This document shows, piece by piece, positions 40,301 to 49,468 of a stretch of 64,000 nt of DNA. The stretch lies in the NCBI GenBank assembly GCA_947184155.2, contig CAMXCT020000457.1, forward strand, positions 185,186 to 249,185, given 5' to 3'. A program made the translations under genes and the position numbers. Position 1 is the first letter of the stretch; every line of letters starts with the position of its first letter. The DNA is from Cladocopium goreaui. Taxonomy: Eukaryota > Sar > Dinophyceae > Suessiales > Symbiodiniaceae. The notes beneath the pieces were generated by a model that had not been told where the DNA came from, searched no databases, and was given only the letters and a program-made list of their open reading frames with translations.

Positions 40301-40631
40301 GGGAGTCAGTCCACAAGAGGATCGGACAGACAAAATCCAAGCTGTCGTCCTCTGACAAAGACGGTGGATATACCTGAATGCGACGCAGGACAAAACTCAA
40401 ACTTCTCAGCAAACCAATGGCTTCTTGGACAGCTGCCTGAACGGCAACGAGCTCTGCCTCGCATGAACTCAACGTCACAGATGCCTGATGTCGAGAGAAA
40501 CACTTCAAAACAACACATCGGAAAACAATAACGCACCCAGTGATGCTTCTCCTCTGAGTAGCTTGCATAGGGGCAAATCCAGCATCACTATAAACTTCCA
40601 GACCGATGTCCTTTCTCAGAAAGGTCCTCAA
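37329..40631 (-). CDS. copia RNase H domain plus long 3' extension with extra zinc knuckle
   Basis: 1100 codons. The first ~185 residues are a Ty1/copia RNase H: VYSDAGFA, RRSITGCVI, SLSSCEAELVAVQ-like TLSSCEAELVA, ILLWTDSLSG, RSRHIDIKVNWL, NVADHFTKCLP. It is separated from the RT frame by a one-base shift. Unusually, the frame continues for ~900 residues: an Ala/Pro/Glu-rich basic segment, a CCHC knuckle CGHCGEKGHIISQC (about 39,054-39,094), a long Pro-rich region, then a C-terminal globular part (residues ~850-1100) with CHVHMSLPC. This second nucleic-acid-binding module downstream of RNase H is not part of standard copia elements. Confidence 0.8.
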   Translation of the reverse strand: MRTFLRKDIGLEVYSDAGFAPMQATQRRSITGCVIVFRCVVLKCFSRHQASVTLSSCEAELVAVQAAVQEAIGLLRSLSFVLRRIQVYPPSLSEDDSLDFVCPILLWTDSLSGKMLLEGSDLQRRSRHIDIKVNWLRELLGKEILQIGHVRGTGNVADHFTKCLPTIKALQYMEILGFSSFEGILLDCLLDFEIRDNSFSGLLCAFSTRNCMFCGELICEEPANSTTCELSPFPRSCTQMINALVAVCERFQGEGIGSAMAGRIPAEREEPRAPDSHALLGHPTAEGVGAAPESDDTVTIIGGEANTATVAVTSAEAVVPAAEAVPKAAEAAAPPAATEAAPGAPVASETAAAKTEDVVEVTPKKAQPPRPKEKAMPTTRGRPEAKARPSGRSQAPGREPAVKKMPRKLGRFVIQVKKEAWEATGLLKRRREAGRRKVAAQRREEESRPTPTYEVVRGSRLPGQRRVMRRMYNPQLNKREELEINPKAEEEKGPAFVRSFSGFSWKNPKGLKCGHCGEKGHIISQCPEMERRVSLTHGRVTLTPRGQHQPDSTVGDEVAPGDSISQVGLTQESLRIHNKRLRGHGWSEEAPAAAGSPPRARQRTGMGPPQTPPKRSGQFPASSNAAVAMGPKPPPHPPKGWVPQGPQPPLAPPISGKAPPAMPSPAQGPLPPPPAPPAPPQVPPPPPAPRRVSSAPKTPPKTPPKAKSGEPTSPKASPGAKAAPTVDLVTPKSPEAKAASLVGEPPNRPFRVGPGGALEAETIAPSSGYSMSMISRTPVAKAPASEAPPEPSETSGRPPQRRMEACIACHGSGELPMRANRRLFRLLTSSTASAATANAAARGGATASVLSAISGSSSSEADVTHFKSERGVGLFVELACSKASVLSAACAESRACYVGVHGNLEKIATQNHVADLVNQVMEELKMTRSASDRELGEVHLFCHVHMSLPCTGGSPLQNFSGGKRVPEHERKFFELLAACEKLLDRLVERHPELSMSFELPNSNRYWTHPKLQAFVQARIPFRSVVHACAMGIEGLPGLPIKKAFRIMSSSEELSQRLEKRFHCACDFHASFNFSDFQLSEKYSRKFARFFVRMLALLALR

Positions 40632-43600
40632 GTCCAGGTGAGGGAAATTTCTGGGACATCTTCATGTGCAACAACATAAATCGAAGCACGGCTCGCAGAG
40701 CTTTCTCATGGCCTGGCTTTGGACAGGATTGTCCAGTTGACAGCATTGCAATCAGGATCAAGATATCCTGTCGGGTCTGTGCCAGCCATGACAGACGTCC
40801 AAGAACTCTCCTGAACTTGGAGTGCGCCTCAGCGCTGATAGGCTCTTCTTGCAGTGTCTGCTCCAAAAATGGACGAAGATCAGGAAATGCAGTGGAACCT
40901 TTGGAGATTCCATACTCCTCGAACGCACTGTTCAGGTAATCCTGGTCAACAAACAACTGCAAACCTGAGCTTCCCTTCTCTCGGAGGATGGTGCGGCCTA
41001 GAAACTTCAATGAACCACCAGACATGGTCACTCGGCCAGTCTCTCGGATCTTGACCTGCTTCTCAAGAGCTTCAAACAGAACACGATACGCAGCCTCGCT
41101 GGGCGTGGCAACCAACAGGTCATCAACATAACAGATGACAAGGATGGGGGCACCCCGTACCATCCCACCGTACAAGCATGGCTCCACAAGTCCAGATCGG
41201 ATGCCAACGCTTTTGACAATCCCATCAAAGAACAGAACCCAAGTCAAACTTGCGATACGAAGTCCATTCAAACCCTTGTAAGCCTCAAGGAAAACCGGTT
41301 CATTGTCAAGTGTGCTGATTGATGATGGAAGCCGGACACAAACCTTCACAGTGAGCGGTGAATTCATGAACGCCTGACTGACGTCAATCGCATAAAGGTT
41401 GAAACCTTTTCCACCAGTCCACATACCCGTTGCCGCTCCCAACAGAAGTCGTAGCGACTCAATCGAGGGTGTGGGGGAAGAAATACCTTCCTGCCTGGCG
41501 GTCTTCTGACCTTTAGCGAAATCTTTCACGACTATCCGAGCACGAACTCCTTCGTCGGCTTCAGGCTTACTGTTCGTAACCCACCTGCAGGAGATAACTT
41601 TGATGTTGTGCTTCTTGCAGAACTGCAAGGCTTCCTTCTCCTTCATGATACGACCTGCCTTCACATGAGTCAATCCCTTGAGCTCTTTGACCATCGCAAG
41701 GAAAGTTCCTTGGGGGTCCAGTTCTTCAAGAGTGGTATCCGAAACAGCTCCTGTTGGCTTCCACAATCGAACCTTGGATCCACATAGCTCAACAACTTCA
41801 GAGTCATGAGCTCCACCTGAAAAACTGATAGACTCAACAGAGAACCGCTCCTCGGAGAGCAGATCGGGAGAAGTCAAACATCCAATCCTGACTCTCTCAG
41901 AGCAAAGACACACATCGATCATCGGGATCGTCTGTGGCTGTTCAACTTCCATCTCAACATCTTCGGATTGAAATTCTGGAGCGTCTCGCTCCGAAAAGGA
42001 TGCAGCCTCAGCTGGTGCAGAACTCGCCTCAAGTGGTAAGTCCATGTCCACATCGGCAAGATCAGCATGTTCGGGACCCAGAGATGGTGAGTAGGGGACG
42101 TCTCCACCTTCACCTGCTTGCTCCAAAGCTTGCTCCACATCCTCAAGCGACGGCTTGATAGGAGTAGACAAGAACTCACCTTGCCTCTTGCGGCACTCAG
42201 CCGAATGGCGGGTGCCAGGAGCATTCATACCTGATTCACAACTCGGACAGTGCCTTGTAGGCAACATTCCAGATGGCAAACCTGGAATCTTTGGTAGTGG
42301 CTGTGATGGTACTGGTACCGCCACTTCTTGGTCATTGGGCTCGGCAAGTGGGAGTTGTTTCTCAGGCACAACGGCTTCTTTGGATCTCTGGTTCCGAAGC
42401 CATGTCCAATAGCGCTCACAGCACTTCTTGGAGTGTCGACCTTGACGAGTAGCACAAGAACTACAACCTTCGGTCCGTCCATGGGCATCAATCCAATGCC
42501 GTGGAGGTTGCACCTTGTCGGGCAGACGTGCAAAGTCCTCTGGAACGATCTCAATCGGTTCCTGGTCCAAGATGGCGGGTGCAGGTCCAGCAGAGTCCAC
42601 TGCACGCAAGAACCTCCCAACCAATTCCAGAGGATACACAATTGGAAAAACGAGCTTCAGGCTCTTCGCTTGGAAAAATTTCAGTTCACCTTCAATCAAC
42701 GCAACTACAAAGTGTGCAAACGAGTTCCTCACAGGATACAGGTATCCAGCAGTCACAAACCTCCCGATGCTGTTCACACTGTCAGGTGTCTCCGCAAGAA
42801 CCCTAGAACAGAACATCGCTGTGACAGCATTCTTCTGATCAACCTGGTTTCTCAGGACCTCTCGTCCACTCAATCCTGTGCCATCCAACTTCGAATGCAA
42901 GTTGTGCATCGCAATCACATACCTTGAACTGGCTTCCCAGCCAACCAAACTGTTGACCACGTCAACACCTGCTTTCCCCAATTCGAGTCTCAGTACCGCA
43001 AGACCTTCTTTCAGCTCACGGACTCCACGCTCCACTGAACCAACAGTATCATGGTTCTGGGGACCTGCTTTGCTGACGGTAAATTCTCTTGGAATACCAG
43101 CTCTTCTCAACGTCGTCCCAAGTTCATCGGACGCATCTGACCTGAAGTCAATCGGCTTTGGATCTCCAGACAACAGTCCAAACTCTGCCAAGATCTGGCG
43201 GACATGTTGGCCGGTGGTGTCAAGACTCTCGCTCACAGCGCAGACACCCAACAAACCACTGAAACAGTGACGAAACAACAAGAACTTGTACTGCGATCCA
43301 ACTGTTCCCAAGAACATGAAGTCAACCTGTACCTCAAGCAAGCGCTCTTTCAAATCTCGCCTGGGTGCTCTGGAAACACCACGGCCCTGTTGACATTCCA
43401 AACAATGAGGGTCATACGGATAATGGCCTCTCAAGATGTGTTGACGCAGTCTCTCCTGGGTTGACAACTCAACCGCACCTACCATACCAACAGTCAAGCC
43501 TTGCCCGGTCCTCACTGACTCCATTGGCACATCAACTTCCATCGGCATGTAGGTATCCTTCAAAGCAGGAACCTGAGATGTTGTCTTCTTGGCTCTCAGC

Positions 43601-44713
43601 CAGGGACATCCTCCCCACAACACCACATCAGTAATCACGGTATTCGACTCTTCATGCCAAAGATAGGTTTCACCTGGCGACTGAACAACTGTCCATCCAC
43701 GCTTCACAAGCTGGGTTGTGCTCACAATGTTGTGGCTGGTGGAGCCTACGCAGCACTTCAAACGAAAGTTCTGAGACTTCTTGGAACCTGATCCCGTCTC
43801 AAACACAACTGTCACCTGAACTTCACCTCTCATGGTGACTGCAGACCCATTGGCTGCATAGTAGGTGTCCATCACCTGCTCTTCTGCGCTGCACTTGTAG
43901 TAGGCCTTGAACTGCTCAGACAACACTGAGACAGCTGCTCCACTGTCAATCAACCACCATCGCCACTCATCACCCGAATGTTCAACTGAAGAAATCAATG
44001 GCATCAGCACCTCACCTTGTGCTGGAGCAGCTTCCTGCCCATTCTCCTCTGCCAACTCGTGCATCTTTCCCTTACCTTTGCTCTTTCCAGCTTTCGGCTG
44101 GGGCTTCTTTTGCTGCTTTCCCTTGTCACCTTTGGGCTTGTCAGGGCATTGTGCCCCAATGTGACCAAACTTCGAGCAATGAAAACACTTCACCTTGCTC
44201 AGATCGGCCTTGCATTGCTTGGCCATGTGGCCTCGCCTCCCACACAGATGACACTTCATCGTGCTCTTGGGACTTCCCTTTCCTTTGGCAACAGTAGCAC
44301 TGATCCAAACCTGTGCATCTTCGTCCCATTCCCATTGATCATCAGGATCTTCTTCCTGGGCATACTCAGAGTTGTCATAACCTTCCTGATCGTATCCCCA
44401 CCACTCTTCAGCGGTCTCGGCACTTTCAAGTGCATGCACACCTCGTGCACCTGATGAAGATGGGCCACTCAACTCAGCAAACATGCGTTGCTGCGTCTCA
44501 AAACGCAACGCAGCAGTGCGAAGGTCGGTGTATGCATCACCTGCTGCATGTAACGTGGTGTACGAACGAACATCATGTGGCAGCGAACGTAAAAGCATGA
44601 TGGTCAGATCACTTGTTTGCACCTCAAGTCCAACTCTGGACACAGTTGCAGGTAGAGTTTCAATCATCTTGCGAAACCTTGACAGTCCGACGTCAATCTG
44701 GCGAATGATGTCA
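40588..44713 (-). CDS. copia gag C-terminus and pol (protease, integrase, reverse transcriptase)
   Basis: This is the C-terminal gag and pol portion of a split gag-pol. The open frame starts further up inside the YR element repeat, but those ~72 residues are foreign. It contains two CCHC knuckles (CHLCGRRGHMAKQC about 44,213-44,254 and CFHCSKFGHIGAQC about 44,149-44,190) and an aspartic protease (WWLIDSGAAVSVLS). An integrase follows, with a zinc part (HILRGHYPYDPHCLEC) and catalytic acidic residues (VDFMFLG, SDASDELG, GSVERGVRELKE). The copia-type RT has CRWVTNSK, LYAIDVSQAF and ICYVDDLLVA (about 41,114-41,134). All domains appear in the copia order PR-IN-RT. The frame ends by a one-base shift before RNase H. 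Confidence 0.9.
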
Positions 44714-44938
44714 GGGACTTCTACTCTAGTTAGAACTACCGCCCAGCCAACCCTAGCCTTAGATGACACGCACAATGACTCGCCCTTCTTTTTTCTAGCG
44801 GTGTGGGAATTAATATACCATAAGACATACCATATGTCATATAGCCAAGACATGGCCAGAGGCAAAATAGACCATGTAGGACAAAACACATGTCCTACAG
44901 ATGTGCAAAGCAACCCAGCATGGGCGCTCACCTAACTC
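44714..44938 (-). repeat. YR element split direct repeat B2 (225 bp)
   Basis: Nearly identical over exactly 225 bp to 45167-45391. On the element's sense strand it is the outermost 3' repeat and ends at the copia junction. Confidence 0.9.
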
Positions 44939-44965
44939 ACGCGCCGTAGGGTGGCAGAGGGCGGG

Positions 44966-45059
44966 GCGCGAAAAACACAAGGTTGCAGCTAAATAGACGC
45001 GGTGCACACTTGCAACCGGTCAACCATGCACTTCATGTGCAACACCTAGCTGTCACCTG
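44966..45059 (-). repeat. YR element split direct repeat A2 (94 bp)
   Basis: Identical by eye to 51636-51729 (begins GCGCGAAAAACACAAGG, ends AGCTGTCACCTG on the plus strand). Separated from B2 by 27 bp and from B1 by 107 bp. Confidence 0.9.
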
Positions 45060-45166
45060 GAGCAATGTAGAACCAATCAACTTAAAACCAGGACAGACAA
45101 ACAAACAAGAAGAAAAGTTTCAACTATCGCGCCAGTCCCCTTTCGATGCATCTTGGTGCACTACAC

Positions 45167-45391
45167 GGGACTTCTACTCTAGTTAGAACTACCGCCCAGC
45201 CAACCCTAGCCTTAGATGACACGCACAATGACTCGCCCTTCTTTTTTCTAGCGGTGTGGGAATTAATATACCATAAGACATACCATATGTCATATAGCCA
45301 AGACATGGCCAGAGGCAAAATAGACCATGTAGGACAAAACACATGTCCTACAGATGTGCAAAGCAACCCAGCATGGGCGCTCACCTAACTC
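45167..45391 (-). repeat. YR element split direct repeat B1 (225 bp)
   Basis: Same length and near-identical sequence to 44714-44938; begins GGGACTTCTACTC and ends CTCACCTAACTC on the plus strand. Confidence 0.9.
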
Positions 45392-45479
45392 CCAACCGCA
45401 GGCGACCCATGCCTCAAACAATATATTATGGTACGGTTGAATCGCTTGACTCGGCAAGCAGGTTTCTACCTATCAACTC

Positions 45480-47750
45480 TCAGCCCCAAGGGTCTCTCAC
45501 ACGCAGAGGCTCGCCAGTCTTCACCCGCTTGGTCTGGCTCACCTTGCGGTCACGTGCTTTCCGCACGTCCTCGTACAATTCCATGCCCAAATTCAACATT
45601 GCCTGTAAGACTAAACCTTCATACTCCTCCATACGAAATCGCAGCCTGCGATCCTCACTGAAACCGTGAAAAATCTCATTTGTGAGATTGTCTGCCTCCT
45701 GGTTTTGGAGACGAGGAAGCCATTCCAACTGCAGATCATGATTGCCGTCCATGAGAACTGCCGCCACTTCCATCAAAATAGCGCACCATGGGAATTTGGT
45801 GCTCATCAACCGAGCGATGAGATGTGTATTTCCCAAGTTATCAGTTCCAGCTGAAATTTTCATTGAACCTTTGTAGCACGCAGGCTTGAAGAGGACCAGG
45901 CTCACTAAGGTGGCAAACAATTCCAGTGATGCAATGGCTCGGAAAGATTCCCCAGCCAAGAAAGCCCAAGGTGCATTTGACCGCGTCAACCTTTCACTGA
46001 ACCATCTACATGATTTTGTATCCGGACCGTCCTCAACTGCCCAGCCACCGATGCAAATCACTTCACCTTCGGCTTTTGCATCTGCCCTGAATAATTCCCT
46101 ACGAGCTTCTTGCAGAGGTCCCACTGGGCGAGTACGCCATCCATGTTTCAGCATATGTTCAATGAAACGCAAGATGTAGATAACAGCTTTAGGCAAGCGA
46201 GCATGAACCACGTTTTCCAGGGCTGCAGACCATGCGTACAGTGGCCCCAGAAAAGGCCTGAGGTGCTCAATTGCCGCCATTGCAAAAGAAAGCCGACCTA
46301 GCACTGCAGAAAAGTCATGCAATTTCACCACGCCTGCTGCCACAGTTGTCTCAACCCAGTTGCAAATCCAATCTGCACGTTTTTCACTAATACCAACAGA
46401 CTTCTGTTCCAGATCCACGTAGTAGCCTACCCATTCGACCTGTGTGCCCCCCTTGCACTTATGCCAGCTGAAGGGAACGCCCAAGACTACCATAAACAGA
46501 AGAGCAACTACAATTGCATCCGTTGCAGCTTTCCCTTGTGTAATGAACAGCAAATCATCAACATAGGTGAGGAGAAACAGCTTCAAAGTACCAGTTAAAT
46601 AGTACACCGCCCGCTGTATTCCACTGAAAAGATGCGACCAATGTACTGCAGCTGACGCAACGCCAAAAGTGCCTACAGTATTCAGCCAGACAAATGAAGA
46701 AGATTCGTCTGTCCTACATGCTTGCAGCCCCCAGTCTTCTGGCTTGATCTTCACAAGCCTGTGCGCGCGCTTGATGTCTGCTGTCAAAACAAAAGTCGGC
46801 TTCTCCAGCACCTGTAGCACCTGCCGCAAATCACCTGCACTTGGGCATGCAATCTGGTCACGCACCTTGATATTACCATTGACCCCTATGCCGTGTGTTC
46901 CATCATGGACTACACGGAAGCTGTCATCAGCTTTCCGGATTGCACCAAGCGAAGCTACCCTCAAATTTTCACCATAGATCCTTGACGCCTCCTCAACTTC
47001 CATCTTCACCATCGCACCTAACTTGGCTTCTTCTACGAATTGTGCTTCAATCGCCTTTGCATTTTCTGCCGCGCCAGGATAGTTGTTCCGGAAAACATCC
47101 GCTGCTGTAGTTTCCCCGTCATAGGCACACCATTTGCATTTTTTCTCGAAAACAGCTGGAGTTCGCGGCATCTTCTGATTCACACCTAAAGACACGCCCG
47201 CAGCAAATGAATCCTTGCCTGAAAAATACGCTGAAGCATCAGGATCGTTGCAGAGACGCAGAAACTCTTCAAGCAAAGCAAGATGGAAAGGCTGTCGTTC
47301 TGGAATTGCATCTAAATCAAGCTGCGCACCATGTTTTCTCAGAATGCCTTTGACAGCCTCCCTAGCTTCTTTCACCAGTGCTGCAGGGAAAGGCTGGTCC
47401 ACATGTTTTTTGCAAGCCAACTCAAAAAGAAGTCTACGCCCGTCCGTGTGCTTGTCCAACACTGTCTGCAGACCTGCAAAGCATTGCGCACCTATCGGCT
47501 TCACATGACGAGCGCATGGGCTCCACCGTCCGGGCGAGCACAAACCACTACCGTCAACAAATGGTTTGCTTTTACCCATCATGTGTGACTTCAAAGGAGG
47601 TCCGCAGCCACCGACTGCTTGATGAAACCATGCTGACTCTTCTTCACCATCAAGCAAATCTGTATCAACACTAGAGCTGACGCGCTGTCCCGAACATGAA
47701 TGCCCCACCGCAGGCGAGGGAAGCGCGGCACTGACTTTTTCGGCTGACAA
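45480..47750 (-). CDS. YR element reverse transcriptase-RNase H
   Basis: 756 codons opening at TTG, in the same frame as the gag ORF above and separated from it by one TGA at 47799-47801. Residues ~270-480 hold an RT: FVLTADIKRAHRLVKI, SFVWLNTVGTFGVASA, LLTYVDDLLFI and FSWHKCKGGTQVEWVGY. The RNase H-like region follows (FRADAKAEGEVICIGGWA, SLELFATLVSL, GTDNLGNTHLI, LQNQEADNLTNE). The GYY/LG and WVG patterns are DIRS/YR-like rather than copia-like. It copies element RNA into DNA, and the recombinase then integrates the product. Confidence 0.88.
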   Translation of the reverse strand: MSAEKVSAALPSPAVGHSCSGQRVSSSVDTDLLDGEEESAWFHQAVGGCGPPLKSHMMGKSKPFVDGSGLCSPGRWSPCARHVKPIGAQCFAGLQTVLDKHTDGRRLLFELACKKHVDQPFPAALVKEAREAVKGILRKHGAQLDLDAIPERQPFHLALLEEFLRLCNDPDASAYFSGKDSFAAGVSLGVNQKMPRTPAVFEKKCKWCAYDGETTAADVFRNNYPGAAENAKAIEAQFVEEAKLGAMVKMEVEEASRIYGENLRVASLGAIRKADDSFRVVHDGTHGIGVNGNIKVRDQIACPSAGDLRQVLQVLEKPTFVLTADIKRAHRLVKIKPEDWGLQACRTDESSSFVWLNTVGTFGVASAAVHWSHLFSGIQRAVYYLTGTLKLFLLTYVDDLLFITQGKAATDAIVVALLFMVVLGVPFSWHKCKGGTQVEWVGYYVDLEQKSVGISEKRADWICNWVETTVAAGVVKLHDFSAVLGRLSFAMAAIEHLRPFLGPLYAWSAALENVVHARLPKAVIYILRFIEHMLKHGWRTRPVGPLQEARRELFRADAKAEGEVICIGGWAVEDGPDTKSCRWFSERLTRSNAPWAFLAGESFRAIASLELFATLVSLVLFKPACYKGSMKISAGTDNLGNTHLIARLMSTKFPWCAILMEVAAVLMDGNHDLQLEWLPRLQNQEADNLTNEIFHGFSEDRRLRFRMEEYEGLVLQAMLNLGMELYEDVRKARDRKVSQTKRVKTGEPLRVRDPWG

Positions 47751-47798
47751 AATTGATTCCTGGCGGGGCCCATCAGCCGGTTGGGCCCCTGCAGCCGT

Positions 47799-49037
47799 TC
47801 AAGCTGGTGACTGCAACATGCTCTTTGGATGACTCGGGCAATCTTTCTTCCCATGGCCTTCTCCAAGGCAGATTTGGCAAGCATGGTGAAAAGAGCAATG
47901 TTTTTCCTTGCATGTGCCATTGTTGAATCTGAAGCAAAGCCTTTTACCCTCTTCCGATCTAGATTTGAGGAACTGCTTGGAGACCAAACGCCTGTCTTTG
48001 CCCTTGCCTTTACCTTTCCCATGCTTGCCACTACCTTTGCCATGGGCAGTAAACACCTCACCGTGACTGGCCGTGCTGAAGAAGTCAGCAGATGCAGTCA
48101 GAGGAACCAAAAAATGCTTGTTGATCAGCTCAGCAGAATTCCACGCATCTTCCAAAGCTTCTTGCAAAGATGAATGCTTGCCATCGCGCAGCTGCTTGTA
48201 AGCCCTTTTGCGTACTTCTAGCTCATAAGATAACACCAAATTCCAAGCTGGGTGCCTTGTCACTCCCTGGGCCATGATCGGAAAACCTGCAATGTGCCTG
48301 CCCACAATATGGTCAGAAAAACGGCGAAACGCTTCCAACAAGGCAGGCGTGATCCAGGATTGGTTCTTGTGCTTGGACCCCACCATCAGCCATGCAATGC
48401 CAATGCGGCGATGTCGTAGCCTCAACTCTTCTGGAGTTGATGGCATAGCAATGCTCGCCTTCCCCGGCTTGATCTTGAGATTGCCGGTGCCATGCTCAAT
48501 GATGCCACTAAAGAGATCAACATCTGTGTCTTCCACGCAAAGGACCTCACGTAAGTCTTCGGCACGTAGGTCGCCAGATTCAATCTGTTCCAACTTGGTG
48601 GCAATCAGAGACTTGGCAGGGACCTCATCGTCCTGTAACTTGCCAAGATCAGCCTCCACCGCTTTGCGCAAAGCTGCCATCTCGGAGCACTGCACAATCC
48701 GAGGCGTTTGGCCGAGCTTGCTTTCAGCCTTCATCTTGTCCTCAGCCACCAGCTGCGCACGAGAAGATTCCCATGCAGATAATAGCCGGGCAACATTTTG
48801 GCGGGCATCGGTGCACTCGTCGTGCTTTAAGCCAATTTCAACAGCAAGAGCATTGCGCACTTCCAAGCGGGATTCATCCAGCCCGGCAAAAAGCTGCAAA
48901 TCCACAAAGCCTTTGTGGAACAAAGCGGCTTGCACCTCCACAGGGACTTTCACCTCAGACAAGTGGTACTTCAAGTCAGGTGATGCAGCCTTCAACGCTG
49001 CTGAGCGCTCTTCATCAGATAAAGAAATCAAAGGCAT
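47799..49037 (-). CDS. YR element Gag-like protein with CCCH and CCHC zinc fingers
   Basis: From the ATG at 49037 (MPLISLSDEERSA) about 412 codons. The N-terminal two thirds are helical. A Gly/Lys-rich stretch (GKGSGKHGKGKGKGK) precedes CFRFNNGTCKEKHCSFHH, a C-x7-C-x4-C-x3-H finger. It is followed by CQICLGEGHGKKDC, a Gag-type CCHC knuckle. The stop is TGA, and the RT frame continues in phase after it, suggesting gag-pol expression by readthrough. It would package element RNA. Confidence 0.8.
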   Translation of the reverse strand: MPLISLSDEERSAALKAASPDLKYHLSEVKVPVEVQAALFHKGFVDLQLFAGLDESRLEVRNALAVEIGLKHDECTDARQNVARLLSAWESSRAQLVAEDKMKAESKLGQTPRIVQCSEMAALRKAVEADLGKLQDDEVPAKSLIATKLEQIESGDLRAEDLREVLCVEDTDVDLFSGIIEHGTGNLKIKPGKASIAMPSTPEELRLRHRRIGIAWLMVGSKHKNQSWITPALLEAFRRFSDHIVGRHIAGFPIMAQGVTRHPAWNLVLSYELEVRKRAYKQLRDGKHSSLQEALEDAWNSAELINKHFLVPLTASADFFSTASHGEVFTAHGKGSGKHGKGKGKGKDRRLVSKQFLKSRSEEGKRLCFRFNNGTCKEKHCSFHHACQICLGEGHGKKDCPSHPKSMLQSPA

Positions 49038-49468
49038 GATGTCAACAGTTGACAAGCTCAATTGACGTAATTGAAGAACATACACAATGATCACAAGCTG
49101 GCCAAGCAAACATAGCGCATGCAGCATGCCGCGCTAAAGAACGTGCCCCGGCCGGAACAAACACATGCGATCAAGTGTAGAAATCAAAGTTGGCGGATGA
49201 ACATATCCCAACTCAACATGAAAGGAATCTCTAGCATGAGATGAAGCCATAACACAACCACCATTGTGTTAGCAACCAGAATTAGAAAGCAGCTCTGGCC
49301 AACTTCAGAGAAATCTCAAGCATGAGATGAAAACCATTGCCAATCTAGCTCAAAGTCCTAACACAATCCACTTTGCATTAGCTACGAGCAATGGCAAAGG
49401 GCCAAACATTGGTCCCCTTTCAGCAAGCACGTGTGTACACCTAGCGGACTTGGCCACTAAAACACATA

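Noticed and set aside
44714-44931. N-terminal 72 residues of the copia pol frame (MSAHAGLLCTSVG...)
   Set aside because: They are encoded by the YR repeat and occur again at 45384-45167, so they are not part of copia.
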